Of a DNA stretch of 57,452 nucleotides, positions 23,160 to 33,268 are shown one piece after another. This DNA comes from an uncultured Lachnospiraceae bacterium (GTDB taxonomy: Bacteria > Bacillota > Clostridia > Lachnospirales > Lachnospiraceae). The first letter of the stretch is position 1. Every line of letters starts with the position of its first letter. The notes under the pieces were generated by a model. The model was not told the origin of the DNA and did not search any database. It saw only the letters and a program-made list of their open reading frames with translations. Both the position numbers and the translations under genes were made by a program. The stretch covers positions 1 to 57,452 of the forward strand of contig USGU01000016.1 of the NCBI GenBank assembly GCA_900554415.1, in the 5' to 3' direction.

Positions 23160-24632
23160 ATGAAAACTAATATTTTATTAATTGTACCGGTTCTTTTCCC
23201 AATCATCATGGCACTTTTGACACTTGTGATAAAAGAACGTTTTAAAGACCGTTCTTTTCGCCAAATGTATGTAGGCGCAGTTCTTGTTATCAATTTTGTA
23301 CTTACGTTGATTGCCGTGGTAACTGGAGGAAGCCTTGTTGTATTGAATCTTACAGAAACATTACCTATCTATTTGAAGGTAGATGGTCTTACAATTCTGT
23401 TTACGATGATTGTTTCTGTAATGTGGTTGTTAGCGGGAATTTTCTCATTTGAGTATATGAAACATGAAGATAATAACGAGGGGTACTATCTGTTTTATTT
23501 ACTTTCCCTTGGCGTGCTGATTGGTCTCGGCATGGCAGGTAACTTTATGACAATGTATATGTTTTATGAAGGTATGACTCTTCTGACTCTGCCTATGGTT
23601 CTTCATTCAAGAACGAAAGAAGCAATTTCAGCAGGTCTGAAGTATTTGTTCTACTCAATATTTGGTGCATCTATGGCACTGATCGCATTCTTCTTCATGA
23701 ACATTTACGGAAGTATTGAATTTGTTCCAGGCGGAACGTTGGATGCTGCCAAGCTTGCAGGTCATGAATCAGTAATGCTGGTTGTTATTTTCCTTGCAAT
23801 CGTTGGTTTTGGCGCAAAAGCAGGTATGTTCCCATTACATGGATGGTTGCCTACAGCCCATCCGGTAGCACCGGCACCTGCATCTGCGGTTCTTTCCGGT
23901 GTTATTACAAAAGCCGGTGTACTTGCAGTGATTCGTGTAGTTTTCTATCAGGCAGGAGCAGATTTTATCAGAGGAACATGGGTACAGTACACATGGGTAG
24001 TTCTTACACTGATTACCGTGTTTATGGGCTCTATGCTGGCTTATAAGGAAAAATTATTAAAGAAACGTCTGGCATATTCTTCTGTCAGCCAGGTTTCTTA
24101 CGTACTTTTTGGTTTGTCAACTCTGACACCGATTGGTATGGTCGGTGCACTGATGCATGTAGTATTCCATTCCGTTGTTAAGAATGGCTTGTTCATGTCA
24201 GCAGGTGCAATTATTTACAAAACACATAATACAAGAGTAGATCAGCTTAAGGGCATTGGAAAGAGAATGCCGATTGTAATGTGGTGTTTTACCATTTTTG
24301 GACTGACACTGGTTGGTATTCCGCCTACATCTGGTTTCATCAGCAAGTGGAACATTGCAATGGGTTCTCTCACAAGTGGAATGCCGTGCGCATGGATTGG
24401 TCCGGTAGTATTACTTACGAGTGCATTTTTGACAGCAGGATATCTTCTTACAATTTCGATTCAGGCATTTTTACCGGGAGCAGATTTTGATTACTCAACA
24501 GTTGAAAAGTGTGAGCCTAATAAATTCATGACAGTTCCGCTCATTATTTTAGCTGTTGCTGCAGTTGTTTTAGGAATCTATGCTTCACCGTTGGAGGCAT
24601 TTTTCAGTACAATTGCTGCTAGTGTAATGTAG
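23160..24632 (+). CDS. NuoL/M-type ion-translocating membrane subunit (2 of 4)
   Basis: A 490-residue polytopic protein; the ATG at 23160 follows TAGGAAGGAG. It keeps the family's charged residues: Glu in MFYEGMTLLTLP, Lys in GFGAKAGMFPLHGWLPTAHP and Lys in LSGVITKAGVLAVIRVV. The sequence VAPAPASAVLSG is typical of the Mrp/hydrogenase branch rather than of respiratory NuoM. It shares the FEYMKHE motif after helix 3 with the next subunit, so the two look like close paralogues. Confidence 0.85.
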   Translation: MKTNILLIVPVLFPIIMALLTLVIKERFKDRSFRQMYVGAVLVINFVLTLIAVVTGGSLVVLNLTETLPIYLKVDGLTILFTMIVSVMWLLAGIFSFEYMKHEDNNEGYYLFYLLSLGVLIGLGMAGNFMTMYMFYEGMTLLTLPMVLHSRTKEAISAGLKYLFYSIFGASMALIAFFFMNIYGSIEFVPGGTLDAAKLAGHESVMLVVIFLAIVGFGAKAGMFPLHGWLPTAHPVAPAPASAVLSGVITKAGVLAVIRVVFYQAGADFIRGTWVQYTWVVLTLITVFMGSMLAYKEKLLKKRLAYSSVSQVSYVLFGLSTLTPIGMVGALMHVVFHSVVKNGLFMSAGAIIYKTHNTRVDQLKGIGKRMPIVMWCFTIFGLTLVGIPPTSGFISKWNIAMGSLTSGMPCAWIGPVVLLTSAFLTAGYLLTISIQAFLPGADFDYSTVEKCEPNKFMTVPLIILAVAAVVLGIYASPLEAFFSTIAASVM

Positions 24633-24643
24633 GAGGATAAAGT

Positions 24644-26134
24644 ATGAGTCCAATATTTATATTAATAGCAATACTATTACCGATTCTGGGTGGGGCAATC
24701 ATACCGTTGTTTCACTTTGAAAAGGGAACAAGTAGAGAAAAATATGTAATTTCAGTGGTTTTACTGACTTCAGTACTTGTGTTCTTTATGTTGTTCAACA
24801 GACCAGACGGAACACTGACTGTAGTACCGCTTACTTCAAGTATTTCAATCGCATTCCGCATTGATGGACTGTCAATGGTATTTGGTGGACTTCTTGCCGG
24901 ACTCTGGCCGCTTGCAAGTTGCTTTGCATTTGAGTATATGAAGCATGAAGGAAAAGAAAATACATTCTTTACATATTATACGATGACATATGGTGTAGCG
25001 CTTGGCGTTGCGTTTTCGGCAAACCTGATTACCATGTATCTGTGCTACGAATTGTTAACACTGATTACGCTTCCAATCATCATGCATGCAATGGATGAGA
25101 AGGCAATCAATGCAGGAAGAAAATATTTGATTTATTCCATTGCTGGTGCAGCCTTTGCGTTCATGAGTGTGATGGTGCTTTATGCGGCAGCAGGAACTAC
25201 AGATTTCACTTTTGGAGGTCTTCTGACAAAGGGAAATGTATCAATGAATGAAAACTGGCTGTTATTTGCTTATCTGGTAGCATTTTTAGGATTTGGTGTA
25301 AAAGCCGCAGTATTTCCATTCCATGGATGGCTGCCTACAGCCGGTGTTGCACCGACTCCGGTAACTGCATTGTTACATGCGGTTGCAGTTGTAAAAGCGG
25401 GCGTATTCGCGATTATCCGCGTAACATATTACGGATTTGGTACAGACTTCCTTTCTGGAACATGGGTGCATTATGTAGTTGCTTCTTTGGCAATCATCAC
25501 AATTGTATTTGGTTCTTCAATGGCAGTCAGAGAACAGCACTTAAAGAGAAGACTTGCTTATTCTACAGTAAGTAACTTATCTTATATTTTACTTGGTGTT
25601 ACAATGATGACTCCAGAGGGATTAGCCGCAGGATTATCACATATGATTTTCCACGGTGTTATGAAAATCTGTCTCTTCTTCTGTGCAGGTGCAATTATGT
25701 ACAAGACACACAGAGAATTTGTATATCAGATTAAAGGTTTTGGAAGAAAAATGCCAGTTACAATGGCATGCTTTACAATTGGTTCCCTTGCACTTGTTGG
25801 TGTGCCCGGACTTTGCGGATTCGTAAGTAAATATGGTCTTGCAGTGGCGGCAGTAGATACAGCAAGAGAAGGAACAATTGGTATTGTAGGTGTTCTTGGA
25901 GTAGTGGCTCTGATGATTTCAGCAATCCTGACAGCGATTTATCTTTTCACAATTGTGATAAAAGCATATTTTCCGGGTGCTGATTTCGACTATAATACCA
26001 TTGCAAACGTAGAAGATCCGAATTATTATATGAAAGCACCACTTATTATTCTCTGTGTGCTTATGTTAATCTTCGGTTTACATTCAGCACCTCTGTTGAC
26101 GTTTTTCCGTAGCGTAGCTACAGGTCTGATATAG
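24644..26134 (+). CDS. NuoL/M-type ion-translocating membrane subunit (3 of 4)
   Basis: A 496-residue paralogue of the preceding gene. Glu in LCYELLTLITLP, Lys in GFGVKAAVFPFHGWLPTAGV and Lys in LHAVAVVKAGVFAIIRVTYY are present. Here the usual H-P-V-A-P-A-P-A-S stretch is GVAPTPVTALLHAVAV, which is the NuoL/MrpA-like variant with a His on helix 8. The repeated architecture suggests serial duplication. It is separated from its neighbours by 11 and 16 bases and has its own GGAGGATAAAG site. Confidence 0.85.
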   Translation: MSPIFILIAILLPILGGAIIPLFHFEKGTSREKYVISVVLLTSVLVFFMLFNRPDGTLTVVPLTSSISIAFRIDGLSMVFGGLLAGLWPLASCFAFEYMKHEGKENTFFTYYTMTYGVALGVAFSANLITMYLCYELLTLITLPIIMHAMDEKAINAGRKYLIYSIAGAAFAFMSVMVLYAAAGTTDFTFGGLLTKGNVSMNENWLLFAYLVAFLGFGVKAAVFPFHGWLPTAGVAPTPVTALLHAVAVVKAGVFAIIRVTYYGFGTDFLSGTWVHYVVASLAIITIVFGSSMAVREQHLKRRLAYSTVSNLSYILLGVTMMTPEGLAAGLSHMIFHGVMKICLFFCAGAIMYKTHREFVYQIKGFGRKMPVTMACFTIGSLALVGVPGLCGFVSKYGLAVAAVDTAREGTIGIVGVLGVVALMISAILTAIYLFTIVIKAYFPGADFDYNTIANVEDPNYYMKAPLIILCVLMLIFGLHSAPLLTFFRSVATGLI

Positions 26135-26150
26135 GGAAGAAAGGAGTGAG

Positions 26151-28136
26151 ATGATGACAGGCGATATTATTTTACTATTCTTAGCGTTTTGGCCTATATT
26201 GGGTGCATTTGTCAGCTATTTAATCGGAAGACAGAACAAGAAAGCAAGAGACTACTTTGCAGATTTTGTCTGCATTTTAGAATTTGCGATTTTCGCTTAT
26301 TTGTTTGTGAAAGTTGCGAATGGAGCAGAGTATGCATTCAGATTAAATGATTTCTGTTTGAGAGGTTTATACCTCAAGATGGATGGATTCCGTGCTATCT
26401 ATGGCGGAATTGCAGCTTTGATGTGGATGATGACAACTATTTTCTCAAGAGAGTATTTTTCACACTACAGAAACAGAAACAGATATTATTTATTCTTACT
26501 TATCACCTTCGGAGGAACAGTTGGTGTATTCCTTTCAGGAGATTTATTTACAACATTTATTTTCTTCGAAGTAATGTCAATGGCTTCCTATCTTATGGTT
26601 GTTCATGACGAGAAACCGGCAGCTATGCGTGCAGGTGATACCTATCTTGCAGTAGCAGTACTTGGTGGTATGGTTATGCTGATGGGACTTTTCCTCCTGT
26701 ACAATGCAGTAGGAACTCTCGATATGGATTTACTGTTAGAAGCATGTGAACATTATGAAAACAAAGGTGTGCTGTATGCAGCATCTGCGTTGATGTTATT
26801 TGGATTTGGAGCAAAAGCAGGTATGTTCCCATTACATATCTGGCTTCCAAAAGCCCATCCGGTAGCACCTGCACCTGCATCCGCATTATTGTCAGGTATC
26901 CTTACAAAATCAGGTGTATTTGGAATTCTTGTAATTGGTTCGAATATTTTCTTACATGATGAAAAATGGGGATTCTTAATTCTCTGCATCGGAGTAATTA
27001 CTATGTTCCTCGGAGCGGTACTTGCTGTATTCTCAATTGATTTGAAGCGTACACTTGCATGCTCATCTATGTCACAGATTGGATTTATCTTAACTGGGGC
27101 TGGAATGCAGGGACTTCTCGGACATCATAATGCACTTGCAGTAAGAGGTACACTGCTTCATATGGTGAACCATTCATTGATCAAACTGGTTTTGTTTATG
27201 GCAGCAGGTGCAATCTTTATGAATCTTCATAAACTGGATTTGAATGAAATCCGGGGGTTTGGACGGAAAAAACCTTTACTTAACTTCATATTCCTGATGG
27301 GTGTACTTGGAATTATCGGTATGCCGTTCTGGAATGGTTATATCAGCAAGACTTTGATTCATGAAAGTATTGTAGAATATATCTGGATGTTTGAAGATTA
27401 TACTGTATGGGCAAGATTCTTCCAGATTGTGGAAGCAATCTTCCTGTTCTCAGGTGGTCTGACAGCCGCATATATGACAAAGCTTTATGTTGCTATCTTT
27501 ATCGAGAAGAATCCATACAATCAGGAGAAGATGGATGCTTCTAACGGAAAGTATATGAACAAAGAAAGTACATTTGCATTACTTGGTTCTGCAGTGATTC
27601 TTCCGGTACTTGGAATGCTTCCATACAAGCTGATGAACGGAATCGCAAGTATGGGACAGGGATTCATGCATGGAGAAGACCCAGCGGAAGCTGTAAATTA
27701 CTTTTCGTGGGCAAATATCAAGGGCGGACTTGCTTCCCTTGCAATTGGAGCAATTGTTTATTTCCTGATTATCCGTAAATGTCTGATGGCAGAAGATAAA
27801 AACGGAAATAAGGTTTACATCAATGCATGGCCGGCTAAGCTGGATCTGGAAGATTTAATCTACCGTCCACTGATACTTACAGTACTTCCATTTATTGGAG
27901 CGTTCTGTAGCAGAATCTGCGACAGTCTGGTGGATACATTGGCATATGTTGCAAAGAAAACTGTATTTAAGCCGAAATCTGTACCGTCTCGTATCGTCGA
28001 GTTTGCGTATATGCGTAAAGAAACAAAAGTACAGAGAATACAGAGAGAGATTACGAACAGTTTATCATTCAGTTTATTGTTATTCTGCGTGGGACTGTGC
28101 GGTGCCTTAATTTATATGTTATTTGTGATTGTGTAA
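26151..28136 (+). CDS. Large NuoL/HyfB-type ion-translocating membrane subunit (4 of 4)
   Basis: A 661-residue protein with the antiporter core at ~100-480 plus an extended C-terminus with further membrane segments. Core residues are Glu in FIFFEVMSMASYL, Lys in GFGAKAGMFPLHIWLPKAHP and Lys in SGILTKSGVFGILVIG. The C-terminus (residues ~500-661) has amphipathic and transmembrane stretches like the lateral-helix region of NuoL or HyfB, though I cannot confirm a lateral helix by eye. Two adjacent ATGs follow GAAAGGAGTGAG. It ends the ion-translocating block. Confidence 0.85.
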   Translation: MMTGDIILLFLAFWPILGAFVSYLIGRQNKKARDYFADFVCILEFAIFAYLFVKVANGAEYAFRLNDFCLRGLYLKMDGFRAIYGGIAALMWMMTTIFSREYFSHYRNRNRYYLFLLITFGGTVGVFLSGDLFTTFIFFEVMSMASYLMVVHDEKPAAMRAGDTYLAVAVLGGMVMLMGLFLLYNAVGTLDMDLLLEACEHYENKGVLYAASALMLFGFGAKAGMFPLHIWLPKAHPVAPAPASALLSGILTKSGVFGILVIGSNIFLHDEKWGFLILCIGVITMFLGAVLAVFSIDLKRTLACSSMSQIGFILTGAGMQGLLGHHNALAVRGTLLHMVNHSLIKLVLFMAAGAIFMNLHKLDLNEIRGFGRKKPLLNFIFLMGVLGIIGMPFWNGYISKTLIHESIVEYIWMFEDYTVWARFFQIVEAIFLFSGGLTAAYMTKLYVAIFIEKNPYNQEKMDASNGKYMNKESTFALLGSAVILPVLGMLPYKLMNGIASMGQGFMHGEDPAEAVNYFSWANIKGGLASLAIGAIVYFLIIRKCLMAEDKNGNKVYINAWPAKLDLEDLIYRPLILTVLPFIGAFCSRICDSLVDTLAYVAKKTVFKPKSVPSRIVEFAYMRKETKVQRIQREITNSLSFSLLLFCVGLCGALIYMLFVIV

Positions 28137-28191
28137 AAACAAAAATCATGTTAGTTTTTAACTGTCAGGTTAACTAGAAAGGAATGATATT

Positions 28192-29562
28192 ATGGAAAAC
28201 ACAGCTGAAAATAATAGTAAAGTGATATTTAGGGTTCTTTTAGGCTTTTCAATTGCCTTTATCATCGGCGCGTTATGCGCCGGTGACTGGGGAAATTTAA
28301 TCCCTGGATTTATTAAAATCTGTACGAGCCCATCCCAGTTTACGATGGATTATTTCGTACTTGGAGGACTTGGAGCAGCATTCTTGAATACTGGTATGGT
28401 TGGTCTTGCCTGTTGTTTCATTTTGTGGGTATCAAAAGCGAAATGTACAGGACTTACAGTAGCAGCTTACTGGTTGAATGTAGGGTTCGCAACATTTGGT
28501 ATGACCTTCGTTACAGTATGGCCATTCTTCCTTGGAGTATGGGTATATTCCAAGATTAAGAAAGTGTCATTCGGAAGCGTTGCAAACCTTGCGATGTTCT
28601 CAACTGCACTTGCACCATTTGCAGGAGAATTAATGTTCAGATATCCAAATCTGGAAACAAGTGGATTTACACTGCATGGTCTGATCCTTGCACTTATCCT
28701 TGGTATCTTTGTTGGATGCGTAATGCCTTCTCTTTGTGCACATGCACCAAACTTCCATAAAGGATATGATTTGTACAGTGCAGGTCCTGCAGCAGGATTT
28801 TTGGCATTCTTAGTATTTTGTATTCTTTACAAAGCACCAGGTGTAGAAGTTCCTACAAATACAAACTTAGGTGACGGTGAAAAATTATTTGTCAACGTAT
28901 TCTTTATCGTTGTATTTGCAATCTGCCTGGCAGTCGCTTACAAATTAGATAAGAATTGTTTCAAAGATTATAAGAAATTGTGGGTAAGTGATGGATATAA
29001 AACAGATTATACATCAACATTTGGTATGCCGGTTACATTGGTAAACTTTGGAATGTATGGTCTTTTCATTCTTGCTTACTACAACATCGTACAGGGCATG
29101 ACAATGGTAGATGGAAACCTTGTATTTACAGGTGCGAAATTTACCGGAGCAACTATGGGAGCAATTATGTGTATGTATGCATTCGTTGCACAGGGAGCAC
29201 AGCCAAGAACTGTATTCCCAATCATGGTTGGTTATGCGGTAGCATCTTTCCTGCCATTCTTCATGTATGTTGCAGGCATTACAGAAGCTCAGAACTGGAC
29301 ACTTACTACACAGGGAATCTTAGTAGGACTTTGCTTCGCCAGCGGTCTTGCTCCGATTGCAGGTAAATGGGGATTCTGGCCAGGCGTTATTGCAGGTGCT
29401 ATGCATGCGCTCCTGGTACTTAATGTACCATTATGGCATGGTGGATTCTGTCTCTACAATGGTGGTTTCACCGATGGAATCGTTGCTTTCCTTCTGATTC
29501 CGGTATTAGAATGCTACACAAAAACGAAAGAAGAAAGAAAAGCAGCAAAGGCTGCAAAATAG
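28192..29562 (+). CDS. Polytopic membrane protein, DUF1576-like
   Basis: A 456-residue hydrophobic protein with about 11-12 membrane helices and a short basic tail. Two similar halves are suggested: motifs rich in Gly and Ala around MDYFVLGGLGAAFLNTGMVG and TFGMPVTLVNFGMYGLFILA. The overall pattern resembles the DUF1576 family of Clostridia; its substrate is not known to me. It lies 55 bases after the antiporter-type subunits and 12 bases before a MOSC gene, so it probably belongs to the same transcript. A transporter for a formate- or cofactor-related solute is possible but unsupported. Confidence 0.6.
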   Translation: MENTAENNSKVIFRVLLGFSIAFIIGALCAGDWGNLIPGFIKICTSPSQFTMDYFVLGGLGAAFLNTGMVGLACCFILWVSKAKCTGLTVAAYWLNVGFATFGMTFVTVWPFFLGVWVYSKIKKVSFGSVANLAMFSTALAPFAGELMFRYPNLETSGFTLHGLILALILGIFVGCVMPSLCAHAPNFHKGYDLYSAGPAAGFLAFLVFCILYKAPGVEVPTNTNLGDGEKLFVNVFFIVVFAICLAVAYKLDKNCFKDYKKLWVSDGYKTDYTSTFGMPVTLVNFGMYGLFILAYYNIVQGMTMVDGNLVFTGAKFTGATMGAIMCMYAFVAQGAQPRTVFPIMVGYAVASFLPFFMYVAGITEAQNWTLTTQGILVGLCFASGLAPIAGKWGFWPGVIAGAMHALLVLNVPLWHGGFCLYNGGFTDGIVAFLLIPVLECYTKTKEERKAAKAAK

Positions 29563-29574
29563 GATGGAAAATCA

Positions 29575-30003
29575 ATGGGTATATTAAAATGCGTTTGCAT
29601 TAGCAAACAAGAGCACCAGAGTGCGAAAAATATTCATCAGAACAATGTGACACCAAGTGGACTTTCCGGTGACATTCATTGTGGAAACGGAGTGAAGCAG
29701 ATAAGTATGCTTCCATATGAAGTAGTGAAATATTTCTTTGAACAGAAGAATGAGCCAATCTGCTATGGAAGATTCGGAGAAAATCTGGTAGTGGAAGGGT
29801 TAGACTGGTCTGATATTCATGTTGGAGATAAGTTCCGGTGTGAAGATGTTATGCTGGAAGTTTCAAAGATTGGAGCCCAGTGGGAAGGCATGGAAGAATT
29901 CACGGAAGAAACTGTCTGCAGTCCAATGGAAGAATTTTTTGTGTTCTGTAGAGTTAAACATGTAGGTATTTTGACCGAGGGTGAACCTATTTATAAGGAC
30001 TAA
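29575..30003 (+). CDS. MOSC-domain protein (molybdenum/tungsten cofactor related)
   Basis: A 142-residue protein with the MOSC pattern: GLSGDIHCGNGVKQISMLPY, then CYGRFGENLVVEGLDWSDIH and VGDKFRCEDVMLEVSKIG. MOSC domains bind sulfur carriers or molybdopterin and are linked to cofactor sulfuration. The conserved Cys that usually follows the I-G-K-P pattern is not obvious (GAQWEG instead). It is the last gene before a terminator and the Moco/Tuco riboswitch that controls formate dehydrogenase, so a role in maturing that enzyme's cofactor is a reasonable inference. Confidence 0.78.
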   Translation: MGILKCVCISKQEHQSAKNIHQNNVTPSGLSGDIHCGNGVKQISMLPYEVVKYFFEQKNEPICYGRFGENLVVEGLDWSDIHVGDKFRCEDVMLEVSKIGAQWEGMEEFTEETVCSPMEEFFVFCRVKHVGILTEGEPIYKD

Positions 30004-30074
30004 TTGAATTATAAAGGGTAGCCAAAACTAACATGAAAAGTAGTTATACCTAACACAAAATATGGTAGATATGA

Positions 30075-30106
30075 GAGGCGTTGCATACAATGCAACGCCT
30101 CTTTTT
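30075..30106 (+). terminator. Strong terminator after the MOSC gene
   Basis: GAGGCGTTGCAT at 30075-30086 with ATGCAACGCCTC at 30090-30101: 12 perfect pairs, 3-base loop, then TTTTT. It separates the antiporter operon from the formate/H2 operon. Confidence 0.93.
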
Positions 30107-30225
30107 GCAATTAAAAGGAATTTATTTATTTGAAATAGTAATAATATATATTACAAAAAACGAGTATTATTAGGATATTTTAATACGGATATAAGTATAA
30201 TTGATTAATAATTTATTAAGATGTG

Positions 30226-30254
30226 TTGAAAAAATACGCAATTTGATATATATT
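30226..30254 (+). promoter_or_regulatory. Candidate promoter for the formate/hydrogenase operon
   Basis: TTGAAA at 30226-30231 and TATATT at 30249-30254, 17-base spacer, in a very AT-rich 190-base stretch after the terminator. It would start RNA about 40 bases before the riboswitch. Other AT-rich matches exist nearby. Confidence 0.45.
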
Positions 30255-30298
30255 TATATTAACAAAGAACAATTTGCTAATTAATAATGATGTGTTAA

Positions 30299-30400
30299 CC
30301 GTTTCCGAGTTTGTTGGCCTAAAGAGAATCTAATCCATGGTCGCATTCCGTTTAGGGGGATGAGGGAAACCTTATTGCCTGCCCATTTGCAAAGGAAGCA
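30299..30400 (+). promoter_or_regulatory. Moco/Tuco riboswitch (Moco RNA motif)
   Basis: The leader of the Sec formate dehydrogenase gene contains the conserved blocks of the Moco RNA: GTTTCCGAG, GGCCTAAAG, GGTCGCATTCCG, GGGGATGAGGGAAACC, ATTGCCTGCCC and AAAGGAAGC, in the right order. The outer stem is formed by GTTTCC 30301-30306 with GGAAAC 30365-30370. This RNA senses molybdenum cofactor, or in variants lacking one stem probably tungsten cofactor. The AAGGAGG at 30411-30417 follows closely, so translational control is likely. I cannot decide Mo versus W by eye. Confidence 0.85.
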
Positions 30401-30423
30401 GTTAAGCGAGAAGGAGGTCAAGT

Positions 30424-32661
30424 ATGGCAATCAAACAGGTACAGACAACTTGCCCATATTGCGGTGCTGGTTGTCAGATTATGTTTACTGTAGATACTGA
30501 TGCCAATAAGATTATTGGTGCTGTACCTGCAGACGGTCGTACGAATCAGTCCACTCTTTGCTTGAAGGGGCATTATGGATGGGATTACTTAAATGATCCG
30601 CAGATTTTAACTAAGAGACTGCGTCATCCAATGATTCGTAAGAACGGTAAGAATAGTCCTTTTGAACAGGTTTCATGGGACGAAGCAATTACATTTGTAG
30701 CAGATAAATTAACTGCTATTAAGGAAAAATATGGTCCAGATGCTATCATGGGAACAGGTTGTGCCCGTGGTCCTGGAAATGAAGCGAACTATATTATGCA
30801 GAAATTCATGCGCGCATGTATCGGTACAAATAACGTCGATCACTGCGCACGTATATGACATGCTCCTTCAGTAGCGGGGCTACTGTACTCACTGGGCTCA
30901 GGAGCAATGTCCATGGGTGTTCACGAAATCGAGGACGCCAAGCTCATTTTCAACTTTGGATATAATGGAGCAGATTCGCATCCAATCGTTCAGAGAAGAA
31001 TTATCCGCGCTAAACAGAAAGGCGCAACACTTATTACATGTGACCCACGTGTTATTGAAGCTGCACGTATTTCAGACTTACACGTACAGTTGAAGGGTGG
31101 TTCAAACCTTGCTCTTGTAAATGCATTATGTAATGTTATTTACACAGAAGGCTTAATGGATGAAAACTTCATCGCAGAGCATACAGAAGGCTTTGATGAA
31201 TTCGTTGAAGTTATTAAGAAATATACACCAGAATATGCTGAACCAATTTGTCATGTTCCGGCAGAAACAATTCGTAAGTGTGCAAGAATGTACGCAAAAG
31301 CAGAATCAGCTATGATTCTTTACGGAATGGGTGTCTGTCAGTTCGGTCAAGCAGTAGATGTTGTTAAGGGACTTGCTAATATGGCTCTTATGACAGGTAA
31401 CTTCGGAAAATGGGCAACTGGTATCGGACCTGTCCGTGGACAGAACAACGTACAGGGTGCTTGTGACATGGGAGTTCTTCCAAACTGCTATCCAGGATAT
31501 CAGAACGTAACAGACCCAGAAATTCAGAAGAAATTCGAAAAAGCTTGGGGCGTAAAACTTTCTAATAAGATTGGTACACCTCTTACACACGTACCTGAAA
31601 AGGTATTGGAAGAAAAAGACCCTATGAAACAGATTCACGCTTACTATATCTTCGGTGAGGATCCTGGACAGTCAGATCCGGATTTGGCAGAAGTACGTGA
31701 AACTCTTGAAAAGTGTGATTTTGTAATCGCTCAGGATATTTATATGAATAAAACAGCAGAATTTGCAGATGTATTGTTACCATCAACAGCATGGGGCGAA
31801 CATGACGGTGTATATTCAAGCTGTGACCGTGGCTTCCAGCGTATCCGTAAATGCGTGGAACCATCAGAAGATCTTAAGACAGACTGGGAGATTATCTGTG
31901 AAATTTCAACTAAGATGGGTTATCCAATGCATTATGATAACACAGAACAGATTTGGAACGAATTGATTGACCTTTGCCCAAGTTTTACAGGTGCTACATA
32001 CGAAAAGATGGAAAAACTTGGTGGTGTTCAGTGGCCATGCCGTAGCAAGGATATGAGCGATACAGGAAGCTCATTCCTGCATAGAGATGGACATTTTGCT
32101 AACAAGAACGGAAAAGGTAAATTCTATGCTACAGACTGGCGTCCACCATACGAATTGGAAAATGAAGAATTCCCACTCTCATTCTCAACTGTTCGTGAAG
32201 TAGGACATTATTCCGTTCGTACTATGACAGGTAACTGTCGTATGCTTCGTAGTCTGGAAGATGAACCAGGATGGATTCAGATGAACCCAGAAGATTGTAA
32301 AGCACTTGATATTCACGAAGGTGATCTTGTAAAAGTTATCAACAAACGTGGATGGTGTATGACAAGATGTCTCCCAACAGATCGTGTTGCCAAAGGTGCT
32401 ACTTACATGACATATCAGTGGTGGATTGGAGCTTGTAATGAGCTTACGATTGGTAAGAACCTTGACCCAGTCAGCAATACACCAGAGTTTAAATATTGTA
32501 ACTGCCGTGTAGAAAAAATTGCGGATCAGGATTGGGCTGAAAAATATTTGGTATCAGAATATCGCTCAATTCGTGAAAGAATGGGAATCAAATGTGTCGG
32601 CGAACAGAAGGTTGCCGGAGTTGAAGCTCCTGCTTCAGGTTATGGAAAGGGGGCATTCTAG
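30424..32661 (+). CDS. fdhF: Selenocysteine formate dehydrogenase, catalytic subunit (HDCR FdhF-like)
   Basis: Interconverts formate and CO2 at a Mo/W-bis-pyranopterin site. The reading frame is continuous over 745 codons except for an in-frame TGA at 30856-30858, read as selenocysteine 145 in the motif NCARI-U-HAPSVAGLLYSLGS, the exact active-site context of Sec-FdhF. The N-terminal cluster motif CPYCGAGCQ (residues 11-19) with LCLKGHYGW binds [4Fe-4S]. His146 follows the Sec as in E. coli FdhF. GPVRGQNNVQGACDMG is a family signature. A SECIS-like hairpin lies 10 bases after the TGA. Downstream genes supply two HycB-like proteins and a hydrogenase, matching the hydrogen-dependent CO2 reductase set. 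Confidence 0.95.
30856..30895 (+). promoter_or_regulatory. Bacterial SECIS element of the first formate dehydrogenase
   Basis: The TGA at 30856-30858 is followed by CAGTAGC 30869-30875 and GCTACTG 30879-30885, a 7-pair stem with a GGG apex. Distance and G-rich loop fit the bacterial SECIS bound by SelB. The selA, selB, selC and selD genes are not in the window. Confidence 0.8.
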
Positions 32662-32663
32662 TT

Positions 32664-33206
32664 ATGAATTATTTCGTAAAAGGTAATCCAGACTTATGTA
32701 TGGGATGTCGTACATGTTTGGTCGGATGTGTAGTAGCACATGAAAAGAGACCAATCTTTGAATTAGATCCAAATGGTTATACATTTAACCCTAAATTACA
32801 TATGGTAAAAACAGCAACAATCACTGTTCCAGTACAGTGCAAGCATTGTGAAAGCCCAGCATGTATGGCTGTTTGTCCGGAAGCTTGCATCAGAATTGAA
32901 GACCATAAGGTTCTCATTGATACAACAAACTGTATTGGATGTAAGAACTGTATGAATGCTTGTCCATTCGGTGCCATTGATATGGTATCTGTTTATGGCG
33001 AGACACAGGGCGATGGAAGTGAAAAAATCGTTGCAAATAAATGTGACCTTTGTGCTGGCGTTGAAGGTGGACCTGCTTGTGTAAGAGTTTGTCCTACTGA
33101 GGCATTAGTTCTGGTTAAAGAAGAAAGCATGGACAATGTGATTGAACAGCGCCGTCTGGCTGCTGCAAGATCCAGTGTTTTAACAAAAACAGAAGAAGAA
33201 GTTTAA
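32664..33206 (+). CDS. HycB/HydN-like four-cluster ferredoxin subunit (1)
   Basis: Electron-transfer subunit of 180 residues, starting 2 bases after the formate dehydrogenase stop. Four [4Fe-4S] motifs are visible in order: CMGCRTCLVGC, CKHCESPACMAVCP, CIGCKNCMNACPFGAID and CDLCAGVEGGPACVRVCPTE. HycB2/HycB3 of the Acetobacterium HDCR belong to this family. By adjacency to FdhF it is the likely wire between formate dehydrogenase and the rest of the complex. The C-terminal ~20 residues are charged. Confidence 0.92.
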   Translation: MNYFVKGNPDLCMGCRTCLVGCVVAHEKRPIFELDPNGYTFNPKLHMVKTATITVPVQCKHCESPACMAVCPEACIRIEDHKVLIDTTNCIGCKNCMNACPFGAIDMVSVYGETQGDGSEKIVANKCDLCAGVEGGPACVRVCPTEALVLVKEESMDNVIEQRRLAAARSSVLTKTEEEV

Positions 33207-33268
33207 GATTCAGATATAAAAAGTCTTAGGATAATCTGAAAATTATTCTGACAATGATGTGGTTAATA

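Noticed and set aside
30856..30858. Stop codon splitting the first formate dehydrogenase into two genes
   Set aside because: The frame continues exactly, the TGA is in the Sec active-site context and a SECIS hairpin follows.
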